Shown here: piece by piece, positions 21,917 to 32,513 of the stretch
Layout: each line of letters begins with the position of its first letter
How positions within the stretch are numbered: position 1 is the stretch's first letter
DNA from: Copromyces sp. CBS 386.78
Taxonomy: Eukaryota > Ascomycota > Sordariomycetes > Sordariales > Sordariaceae
NCBI GenBank assembly: GCA_030685235.1
Contig: MU839088.1
Span: forward strand, 372,001 to 436,000
Length of the DNA stretch: 64,000 nucleotides
Reading direction: 5' to 3'
The notes under the pieces: model-generated
The model's input: only the letters and a program-made list of their open reading frames with translations
What the model was told of the DNA's origin: nothing
The model's database searches: none
Position numbers and translations under genes: made by a program

Positions 21917-24900
21917 CCTTTTTCGTCCACTCCTTGACTCCTCATCCAACAACCACAACTCGGCGACACAACAGCATCGTCAACGAAGCACCGAGTTGCA
22001 CATGGCAGGACACGATCGGCCTCGGCTTCCCCAGCCTCAACTTCTGATTCCTTCACGATGCCCGGATGCCCCAACAACAACGTGCGGCCCGTACACACAA
22101 TGTTGGGTGTAATGTTGCTTTGCCATTAGCGCCGACTTTTTGGGCAGCAACACCAACCGTATCACCCACGAGAGGCTCTCATCCTCTAAAGGACGAAGGA
22201 GGGGTCTCATTCACGATGCAGATCTTTCTTCCCCATACTCCACAGTCCCCTGAGAGCAACGCAGAACTGACAAGTGTATCCATGAGTTGATCGAATCAGT
22301 CATGATTGATGAGCCGCCGGGCTTACCCGTCCTTGCCGTTGCACTATAGACGGGACCGTCCTTTGGCTTCCCCCGCCGTTCATTGCTAGCTCGACCCTTC
22401 GATGCGCGAAAAGAGATTGGCGAAGTTGATGTGGGAATGCAGCCTCGAAGGCAAGTCGCCCGACATGGAAGGTTTTGCGCGGCCGCCCAGGACGCCTTAT
22501 CCCAGATTTTCTCTCTTGTCATGTCATGCAATGCTCCCTCGCTTTGCCTACCTTCCCCGCAAAAACCACGCTTGCAAGACTTCGGGTTGCGGGGAAGCTT
22601 CCGCTTTCTTTCGGGGGCTGGTGACATTGTTTGAGATTCGAGTGGGTCGGATCTTGGTCAGCTCTTGTTCAACGTCAGCCATTGTGGCATTGTGTCCGTC
22701 TAGGGGGACACTGGGGGCTACGAAGGGAATAAGGAGGTTACATCAAACTCTGAGTTGGAGAATGCTATTGGTGAAGAGGCCAAAAGGAAGTTTCCGTCCT
22801 CCTCCTTTCCAGCTGCCTCTCTCAGGCACAAGGGGCGCAGGATCAAATCTCAACAGCCCGGCCGGGTCTGCCCGCGGAAATGAATGCAAGACTGCCCCGA
22901 TTTGAAACCTCTCGGCGCTTACTTATCCTCTTTACCTTTTTTCTTTTCTACATATTCTTCTTTCACCCTATCTTCATGTGATTCTGCGAGGCAAGTCCTT
23001 TGTGTGAAGACCTTCTCAGTTGAGGCCTTGAATACATACCAGCACAAGGGAACACGGGATCTTCAAGATGGAGTCAAGTCTAACATGCCGTCCACCCGAT
23101 AAACTTCTACGAGATCTACATGCTCTGGACTCATGGTCCAGCAGTTCAGCAGTGACGGTCACCTGTCAGAGCCGCCGTCAGAACCGCTGTTAAGCCCCTG
23201 TCGCTCACTGCTACTCATCGCAAGCTGCCTGTGCAGCCTTCCACCGCTCTGACTGGCTAACAGCTGTGGAGAAACCTGTTTGGTTGTTTGTGTAGGACTG
23301 GTGGGTTGCGGTTGGACTGGCACCTGGACGACAAGAGCGGCGTAGATTCTTCGATGGTATAAAGGCTCAGTGATACGATCCCCGCTCCCTCTGCAAATGC
23401 AACCGGGAAAAGGCGGGCGAAGACTTTGACGACAGCGAAGTCCCTCAACGCCGAGGTTCCAAAAAGGTTGAGAGCACAGAGTTGCGGATGACAACAGCAT
23501 GTGAAAGGATTGCAACATCGGAGTTTGGGGCTTTGTGCGAGTTGCACTTCTCTGGTGAGTCTCTGTCAGGCTAACATCAGGTCAAGGCGACGCATTCAAA
23601 CCGCACTCAAACCCACTGCGTCTCACAGAGATGACTACAGAAGTCACAGGCATGGAACGGAGGAACCGAATGGAACGAAGCTCCCAGCGAAGCTACGTCT
23701 CAAGACTCGAGGGAGGCTGAAAAAACGGCAACCTCGACGACACGTCTGCACAGCGGGAAGGGCACAACCGCCAGCGGAAAGCGCAGACGCCGAAACCGGA
23801 TACTGCTATGCGAGCTTCAGAAGCTAACCTCATCGACCTGCCCCTTTCCGTCCGGCGTCTCTCGCCACCTCAGCTCTCGTCATGATGAGGTAGCGGGTCG
23901 TCCTCGTCCCCGCTCCCCGAGTCCCATCGCCCGCTCCTGCTTGAGATGGGTCATCGGAATGCTGCATCTATAGGGGCATGCGCTCCAGTTCTCGGCACCG
24001 GAGTGGTGAATCAGTTGATGGGTGAGAGATGTCTGTCTAGAAAGAGTGTCTTCATGATATGGGTCAATGGGGTGGTCATATGACATGTTGACTGGATAAC
24101 CACAATCTGCCTAGCGCGGCGTCGGAGCCGAGAATTCAGCAACAGAACAGCAAGTTAAGGCGGAGACCTCACGCATGGCGTCCCTCTGCCCGTTACAACA
24201 CTGTCTGGAAATTTCTCTCAAGCTTTCTGTCCACTAAAACGCATTGGATTCGCCCCAACTCGCAGCGACCTCGTACTCGGGTTACTTCGAAATATAAATG
24301 CCTGCTCATTCGCCGCCCATATAATATCCATCATTCTTCGACCAAGCTCTTTCTCATCATCATCAGTTTTCTCTAGCTCAACAGCTCTTGTTCCAACAAC
24401 TCAACACAACCGAACGCAGGTCCTGGTCCCTTCCGAATTTGAGACTACAACCCATGACCCATAGAGGCGGTCCTCTTCCGTAATGTCACGGAGCCAGAGT
24501 GCAGCACCTGGTTTAAGCACGATGTGATGCCTTTCTGTTGCCATGGGACTCTGTGTATAAGTATCTAACCTCTATCTTTCCATCTTCTGCCTTACTCTTC
24601 CATGTGGATTACCTCTCACTCTCGGCTGCAAGAATTGCGAACGACTTAGATCGTCCGGGGGTGAATTCCTTGACTTCATGTACACAACCGTGCGCCTGGA
24701 ATAAATATTACATGAACACAGAGCTTATTGTCATGTTTCCTTAGGTAGCTCTACTCATCTGTAGAACGACAAGATGAATGCAAGTTCGATTGCTTATAGC
24801 TTGACAGCAACAAATGAAAGAAACCTCGCGAAGACGTAAGCACCAGATGAGGGCAGAGAGGAAATAACCCAAAGAGAGATAGATGCAGATGCAAAGAACC

Positions 24901-25152
24901 TGAACTAAAAAAACAAAAAACAGAGAGAAGAAAGATAGAAGGAACGACAATCGTATACATATTTATTCATTAAAACATCCAAGAAAGCCCTGAGACGTAA
25001 TCCGATCATGGGAAGACATGCAAAAGCAAAGACGCCCACCCATATAATGGAACCCATACATACTGTTGGATTTGAGGACATAAGCCCAATCTCTCCAGGC
25101 CAAAACTTCATACCGTATCCAAGTGATCCAAGCAGGTGCCTAGAGGTAGAGG
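21917..25152. other. Long intergenic region, 22-25 kb
   Basis: About 3.2 kb. The open frames are short, lack recognisable motifs and overlap on both strands. A promoter-like stretch (AATATAAATG at about 24290-24300, then a long CA/TC-rich leader to 24415) is followed by no convincing ORF. It may be a noncoding transcript or the start of a gene I cannot model. Confidence 0.45.
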
Positions 25153-26419
25153 TCACAGGCTCCTCCTACCCCCGTGCCTCGACCGGGACCCTCCTCTCTG
25201 CAGCATCAACACACACTCCTCCACCAACTTGGTCAGGCCCTTCTCAAAATGCTCCCGCACCTCAGGCTGTTCCTCGGACAACATGACAGCCGACACCTGC
25301 GGATCGTGGTGTCCCTGGCGCCCGTGATTCCGGGGAAAAGCCCGGACTAGCGCAGCGTTGAAGAGTCGAACGAATGGCCGCATTACGTTCTGTAAGACTG
25401 TCTTCGCTTCCTGTGTTTTTTTGGGTAAGGTAATCTTACGTTAGCCAAGGTAAAGAAGCTCCATGGTATCAATGAGGTAGGTAGGTAGGTAAAAATTTGG
25501 TACCTAATCTGAAAGAAAGACACTGGGTGGGGCAACTCACATCTCTACTATCACGCTTCTTGATGATCTTCCATCGTTTCGAAATGGCGTTTTCCGATCT
25601 CTCCACGCCCAAGTTCGTTTCCAGCCGCCCCTTGATCTCGGCCACCTTCTTCTTCTGGTGTTTGAGGCGGCGAACCAGATCGTCTTGTTCTTCTGTCCAG
25701 CCGTTGAGGTTGGGGTTGTTGGCCGCCGGTGACGGTGGTTCGATGTCGATGTCGATGTCGTTGGGTTGTGCGACTGAAGCTTGTGGATGCGGATTGCCAT
25801 TGGCGAAGCTTGCTACTGCTGCTGCTGCTGGGTTTGGCTGCCCGTGGGGTGACGGCATTAGGGTGCCAATGAAATGGTTGTGGTCCATCAGGTTGTTGTT
25901 GTTGTTGTTGTTGTTATTGGGTTCGAACCCATTGTCTGTCATACCCGACGCCATGTGTTGCACCTGAAGCAACGAAGGGTCGGTTTCGGATTGGTATCCA
26001 GTGAATGCTTGTCCTTGTCCTGCATCAGTACCTGCATGCATAGTCCCGAACGGAGACCCTGCCGGAAAGCCGTGATGCTGCATGCTGAGAGAAGGGTAGG
26101 CACACTGGAATGCATAGGGCGACGTGACCTCTGAATCATGGGCCCTGTTGAGATGTTGATCGCGTCCATGTTCTCCGGAGGCGTCATCATGAGCGGAAGT
26201 GAACTGCATTGGGGCACCGAGGGGTGTGTTTCCAACGTTTTGGTTCCAGACCAAGCCAGTTGACATAGAAGCATGACATGAAGGTGCTCTTGGTTGTTGA
26301 GCCTCATGGGCATATCCATCATGGTCATCCTTAATAGGAAAGTGAGTGCCGTCACTCTGAGACTGAGTCGACAACATAGCGTCTCTGTATTGGGATTCTT
26401 GGCCAATAGGCGTGAACAT
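25153..26419 (-). CDS. SANT/Myb-like protein, paralogue A
   Basis: Two exons on the minus strand, 26419-25541 and 25410-25153, giving 378 residues. The intron has a GTGAGT donor in phase 0, GGCTAACG branch site and ACACAG acceptor. Residues 1-235 are low complexity (Gln, His, Pro, a run of nine Asn, Asp-Ile repeats). Residues 240-293 form a SANT/Myb-like helix-turn-helix, starting GWTEEQDDLVRRLK and ending ENAISKRWKIIKKR. The intron lies immediately after this domain. Exon 2 carries a helix with HHDPQ and EKGLTKLVEEC, shared with paralogue B at 38.5 kb. This suggests a DNA-binding regulator. The open frame extends upstream to 26959 without a stop, but that part is not conserved in B and looks like 5' leader, so I start at the ATG at 26419. 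Confidence 0.68.
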
Positions 26420-29117
26420 GGCCGATCTGCAAGTCGATCTTGAAGGGTATAAGGGTAGATCGTCTGAGCACCCCCTTGTACTGGACCAGTCTAGAGATGG
26501 AAAGGGTGAAGTGAACTTTGAAGGTTTTGTTGATGAACAGATGGATTCCTTGAGGCCTTTGTGGTGATGCAAGAACCTCGGCTGAGAGAACGGTTGTTGA
26601 ATGATAGTGAAGAAACAGACGGATGAAGAGATGAATATGATGGTGATCACTGGTGCGATAAAGACCCAGGGTGTTGAGTGAATGAGTGACACTTGAAGAT
26701 GCTGGTGCTGAAGAAGCCCAATGGTGAAAGTAAATGGGATATGAGGCGCGGTTGACGCCGCAGGTGCAATGGTCGATTGGCTGTGAGGCTTTCTAGGACT
26801 CAGGGTGCAAGAAACTTGATAGAAGCGTCCAAGTGAAGAAGAAATGCCAACTAGGCCAATATAAGTGACGTGAAAGGAAGTGGAGGAAGTCCACGAGTCT
26901 GAGAGCCAATAGATCTTCCAAGTCGTTGGATTGAAACTTTGAAAGTGCTTGTGGTTCAAGAATTGGACGGAGAATGACGGGAGATGAAAGAATTTTGAGT
27001 TCGGGAATGCCCGAGTTTTAAGAGTTGATTTTACTGCTGTCGGTGTCGAGCAGCTCGGTTACGGCAGGTGGCTCGGGGCTGGAGGACTCGAGCAATGCGC
27101 CGGCTTCAAGCCCGGCGGCACAATTTGCCTCTTTACGAACTGTAATCTGACTGATGCCATTGGGCCACGATGCCATCGCTGTGTGATTGAGGTGCGTTAG
27201 TTGTCGAATACCCTTCTCATACGGGAAAAAAGGGATGGTGATGCTACACGAAGAGGGGCGTTGCTTGAAGCCTAGAGCAAAACCAATGGAAGATGGATGA
27301 GAAGCGAGCAATGTGTCACACTTGGTATCTGCTCGAACCGACACCCTAACCTTCACGTTTTCGGACACCGGGCGACGGAGTGCCTTTCCAGTTAAGACTT
27401 ACTCGTAAGCCTTTGACCGCCCAGCCGTCGTCATGCGTTATCGCTTATCTCTCTCATCGGCATGTGAAGGCCATCTTCCATATAGTGGCGCTAGAAAGAG
27501 GACAAACACAGAGCCGCAAGGCTGGCGTGCAATCATCGAGTGCCTAACATGAATTTTCATGCACCTACAGCCCATTGTAAGGCGTCTTGAATAACTGGAA
27601 GAAGTGGGATTGAAAGCGGGCAATCGACAAGATGGTGTGGTGTGGTGCTCCGTGGGGATATCAGAGTCAGGGCCTTCGTTTGTAATGGGTAATCGCATTG
27701 TGTCAGCTGCCAACAAGCACCCAAGAAAATGAGGCTCTCCGCCAGCGGCGATGTCGGGCCACTGACACTGTCGCACTGTGTAGAGATACCTGGAGAATGC
27801 TTCAACTCTCCGCCAGTTCATGGTTTGTCTTCCTGTGGCATAGGCATGAAGCCTGGTGTCAGTGATGTGTTGCATGTGATGAAAGGACACTGGATCCAAT
27901 GAGCGTTATAGTTCCCAAGGCAACCAGCTCCACTTGGTAAGCTCAACGAAAATGACAATGGGGAGAAATGATGAGAAGGTTAGATTGGAAAGGGTAAACA
28001 ACTGTAGCACGTGCTCTAACTGCCCGACTGCGGTAGGCAACTCTGGCTTTGCGCGCGCGGAGACGTCTTGTCAGCAAAAATAGGTTCAGTAGTGCCGAGG
28101 AGGGACCGGTACGTTGTGCTCTTCATCCTCTACAACACTGGCCACTACCTCTAGGCCATCTCAGTGCTGAATGCCGTGGCTATCGTGGTAGTTTGTACCC
28201 GGGCGGGACCAAGGGGCCCTGACCGATGGACAGCTGCCCACCAGACGCCGCCATCTGCAAGCCAGCCTCAAGCCAGCCGGTAACTACGCCACAGGGTGGG
28301 AGTGGGGAGGCCCTCTTTTTCCGTCTGCCCCGCAAGGAAACAACTGGATGAAATGGTGTTGAAGGATCGGAAGACGCTTCTTTTTTGCGGGAGTACTCTG
28401 TCACAATGGAACTCACAAGTGTCTTGAGGAAGACAGAAGGCACAGACGTCGTCAAAAGTGGAGCCTTGTTCTAGAGTATCAAATAAGCGCGGGTACAGCA
28501 TTTGACAGTTCCGGGGGGCCGCCGAGTGGAGTCGCTGCAATTAATAAGTGTTAGTGAAGCGCCCAGAGATTGGTTGCACAGCACCATAACCTTATCATCA
28601 CTATAACAATGTTCCACAGACGGCGGGTACCTACCGCATCAACTCGGGCCGCTCGTGTTAGTAGTAACAGAACCTGTATGCGAGCTATGGGCTTCACCAA
28701 TGGCGATTACCTTACATACATAGATGCAGCTTGGGTGCCTTAGGTTTGGGTATTGGACGAGGTTCGAGCAGTCTGCATCGCTAGAGGTCCAGTGCCCAAG
28801 TGTGGTTATGATGCGAACAGCCGCAGTCGAACGGCCCGATGGTAACCTCAACAGACCGAGCCCATCTTCATCACCCTTTTCCACCAAAAGGAACCCCCTA
28901 CCCGTGCCACGCAACCCACTTGCAAAGTTCAACGCTAGGCCGAGGCCAGTGAAATATTGCTTCCGGCCCACGTTTCTTGCACAAGTTGCATGTCAATCAT
29001 TCGCAAGGCGTCCGGGGCGGAACGGCTGTCAGCCAGCAGATGAGATGGAATTCCAGATGCCAGAAGGAAACCCAAGGATCTGAGAGGTGCTGGCATGCGC
29101 CTTCACAAGAACCGGGA

Positions 29118-29148
<31 letters not shown>

Positions 29149-31418
29149 CGAAGATTTGCTGTGGTGCAGGCGACATTTCAAAAATCACGCCCACGTTTGC
29201 ACGCCGTCTGCCCACTAACGATGTTTTCAATCAAGCTACAAAGTAGGTAACATACTTCGATCCTGCAGCTGACTTCTTCATTTACCGTTACACCGATATT
29301 TGAAAAACAGCGTAGACTCAAGGCCAAAGCAACAACTGATCGCCATCACTGAGTCTTTCTCCTTATTCGCTATCCTAATGCCTTGAAGCCGTGTCGTAGC
29401 TTCACCAATGCCTAGAAGTACACTAAAAATCGCATATCATAGTACAAAGCCCTGACCCCAAGACCTACATTCCGCGATATCCAAACCAGTCCATAGCGGG
29501 GAAACCGAGAACGGTAACCAAAATGCCAACTAGTCTCACTAAAGGGAAATACCCAATCGGAGGTGATGGGTGCCTTTTGTGGCGGCGCCAACTACAAGGT
29601 TTTATACTAACGGGATAGATACATCTGCTGGTATATGCGTGCTGACGGTGCGCCGCGTTCTACCCTATCCGACGCTCAAGGAGGGAATGTTCGAGGACGG
29701 ATTTCCCGAGATTATTCGGTACATAGTCGGCAAACCTCCGTTCCCAAACCCAAGCGTCTTGATAGTCAGGTTGGCGTGCATATTTCGAGAGCTGACCACA
29801 ACCTATTGGCAAACGGACCTTCGAAACCAAATGAACGAGACTTTCATCTGCTGGGAGCTCCGTCAAATAAACACGTTCAAGAAACTGCGAATTCAGAACC
29901 AGCACTCTTCTTTTTGCGCGTAGACTTTGTAAGAAGAAATGTATGGCCGGGGAACGCTTTTCTCGTGGTTGCGTGCATACGAGTGCAGCATAAAAATAAA
30001 AAATGCAGAGGATGGACGTCTGTGCAGAGAACGGGAACGCGAACGCGAAAAAGGGGAACTAACATGAAAACGGCGAAACTCAGTTAGGCCTAACAATTAT
30101 TTTGCGGGCGGAAAGTGCACTTTCGGGCCGTACACTATAAATTAGGTAGTGCGTGCGGGGTTTTGTATGTGTTCCACCCGCGAAAAGCACTAACACCCTA
30201 ACCGCACTTTTTAGCGCGAACCTTGCTATAGGGATATAGAGAAGAGAATATAGAGAAGAGATGTAAAAAAAAAAACCTAGAAAAAAAAAAAAAACACCTA
30301 ATAGGATCGCGACCCGCAGGTGCACCCTTTGTTTCCAAAACATGCACCCCCCTGAAAAAAAAACTGAAAAAAGCTCTGCCGATTTTCATTTAATCATATC
30401 ACCTGTCACACCTAGATGCCTGGTAAGCGACATCGCGCTTCTCGTGTCTTTATCAACCAACCACCACCATCCATAAGACCTATTACCTATTTCCCACCGA
30501 ACTGGAACCCTCAAGCATTGTGCGTCGTCCGATGCCACATCCTAGCAAGCCCGGGGTCATTCAAACACTGTGTCTGGCCCACGTTTCCTGTACAAGGGAA
30601 GTTGCACGTCAGCCTCAAGGCGACCGGAGAGGAACGAGTTCAAGCCGGTGTTTCGGAGCCGAAACCTAAACAATCATTGCTGCTACCGTCCTAGTCGCAT
30701 TCCGTTCCGCAGGAACCTCCAAGTTCTCCTACCCACATTGCGTCCGTTTCGACCCCTAACGTGAACTATGGTGCAACCCCGGATCCAAACCTTCGTCGCC
30801 CGGGGAAGGGGAGGCATGTTTGCTGCCTCCCAGAACACTAGAGGTACCTGTCTAGTCAACCAGAACTGCCACTCAACTTCCCAGAACATGACTTTGCTTA
30901 CTCGACATCTCCTACGCCAGCATCTTCTCCAGCTACAACCTCTCTGCCAGTCTTATCCAGCACGATAAGGTAGACGGCCGTCCTCTCCCCGATCATGCTA
31001 CCCCCATTGCTTCAAGTAGGTTATGACTTCCCTGGCTTGATAACCTATATATCTATCTTGTCGGAACACCTAAGAGTTAGAGCCATACTCACCATCGAGG
31101 AATCGTACCTTATACATAGGTAGTTGAGGGACGACAAAGATTTATTTGTGAAGAAAATTTCTCTGATCTTGATAAAAGGGGCAACCAGGTAATGTATTGA
31201 CGGCCTCTTGGAAAGAAACGTCAACGTAAATTAAACAAACTGGAAGCACTAACGAAAGCTCTCTAACAGTGTCTGATCCTAACAGTCCTAACACATTATC
31301 CTCAGGTCCTACTTCCACCGTCACTATGAGAAGACAGGTATCCAGATCATCCAGGTCGGCTTTTTCCCATATGTCCGGCGCAGCGGCGCTGTGTCCTCGT
31401 ATCAACTCAGGCCCGCCC
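26420..31418. other. Long repeat-bearing intergenic region
   Basis: About 5 kb between two minus-strand genes, with no gene that I can support. It holds a 30-base T run at about 29119-29148, a diverged duplicated segment (28945-29035 and 30556-30640), one GGCTTCAAGCC palindrome at 27112-27122, and an odd stretch at 30083-30360 with two perfect palindromes and A runs. The region 26420-26960 is probably the 5' leader of paralogue A. Confidence 0.5.
28945..30640 (+). repeat. Diverged duplicated segment (two copies 1.6 kb apart)
   Basis: Copy 1 is at 28945-29035 and copy 2 at 30556-30640. They share GGCCCACGTTTC, then TG-ACAAG, TTGCA-GTCA, CAAGGCG-CCGG and GGAACG in the same order, and differ mainly by transitions. 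By eye the identity is roughly three quarters. This may be a fragment of an old dispersed repeat; I do not recognise the family. Confidence 0.45.
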
Positions 31419-32513
31419 TCAGCCCTCGAGAGTCCAGTCCGGTTCCTCGCCTTCGCCATCGAAGTCCATATCGGAATCGTCTTCCTCGCTCATTTTGTCC
31501 AGTTCCTTCTGCAGGAGCTCCATAAGTTTTTCCTGGGTATTCTCGAGGACTTGTTTCACGATCTATTTCCCAATCAAAAGACACATATTAGCACTCTTCT
31601 TCTGAAGGGATGGAAAATATCGAACCGATGTGAAATCAGTGAGTCGACGTTCTCTCTTCTAACTTACCTTGTCTCTCAGCAAGTCTTTGGCAATCAAGTA
31701 ATTGCAGCAGTGATCGAGGGAGAAGTTCTCCATTGCCTTGGCCATGGACACGGAGAGTTCGCAGCCTGTGTGGGCTGGGTCAGGAGGTGGAACAATGGTT
31801 GTTCCATCGGGTCCCAATATGATTCTCGGGGCTCCGGTAGTTCTCGTGACCGTCAGTCCCGTGGCTCCTATGCCTGTGGTATCTGCGATAGCTGGAACCG
31901 AAACCTGGTTGACAATAGGAGAGTGTTGGGTTGGCACTTCAGTACCAACAATGGCCGTGACGGTGGCAGGAGCAGTTCCAGCAACGGAGGGCGTCTCATT
32001 GTCCTCCAAAGAAAGCTTGGAATACCACTGTTCCAGAGCAGCCTTTTCGGATTGCTGCTGCGCACGCAAGTAGACCGGATTGGTCTGGTTTGGATTAACG
32101 TATAACATCTGTTGCTGTTGGCCTTGAGGCCAGTGAGCCACATGGGCGTGAGCCTGAGGCGGGACTCTGTTCCTTTCGGGTACATTACAAACTGCCCCTG
32201 GATTAGGAGGCGTCATGGGAGGCGTGACGATGCAAGGCGCGTACTGGCCCCAGTTATGCTGCTGCTGCTGCTGCTGCTGCTGGTGCACCATCCCAAAGTG
32301 TCCGGCCATGTTCTGCTGAGCTCCGGGGATAGTGTAAGCTGGATAAGAACCGGGAGCGGGAAACCATCCGTTCGGGACCATGTTGGCCGCCGGCATTGAC
32401 ACAAATTTTTGAGGGGTCGGAGCAGCGTGGATGGGCCGTTTGGACTCCGTCGGCCATGGACCATCGGCGCGGTCCTCCAATTTCGGGGTCATGTGGTGAC
32501 CGTGGGCAGACAT
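31419..32513 (-). CDS. Orphan two-exon protein with poly-Gln and acidic C-terminus
   Basis: Two exons on the minus strand, 32513-31668 and 31562-31419, giving 329 residues. The intron has a GTAAGT donor, TGCTAAT branch site and AAATAG acceptor, in phase 0. The N-terminal half is low complexity, with a run of eight Gln (CTG triplets at about 32257-32282) and many Pro and Asn. A predicted helical segment (KAALEQWYSKLSLED) and a second (ENFSLDHCCNYLIAKDLLRDK) flank the junction. Exon 2 is a long charged helix (IVKQVLENTQEKLMELLQKE) ending in an acidic tail, EDDSDMDFDGEGEEPD. I recognise no family. It sits among three SANT-like paralogues and shares their plan: low-complexity N-terminus, phase-0 intron, helical last exon. 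However, I see no SANT domain. Confidence 0.6.

Noticed and set aside
22211..22905. Open frames of 138 and 167 codons on opposite strands
   Set aside because: They overlap each other, lack domains and show no codon bias like that of the supported genes.
26420..26959. N-terminal extension of paralogue A by 180 residues
   Set aside because: The frame stays open but is not matched in paralogue B. It is rich in aromatic and hydrophobic residues, unlike the rest of the protein, and fits a leader better.
29119..29148. 30-base T run as a retrotransposon poly(A) tail
   Set aside because: No reverse transcriptase, tRNA-like head or target duplication is seen next to it. It may be simple slippage.
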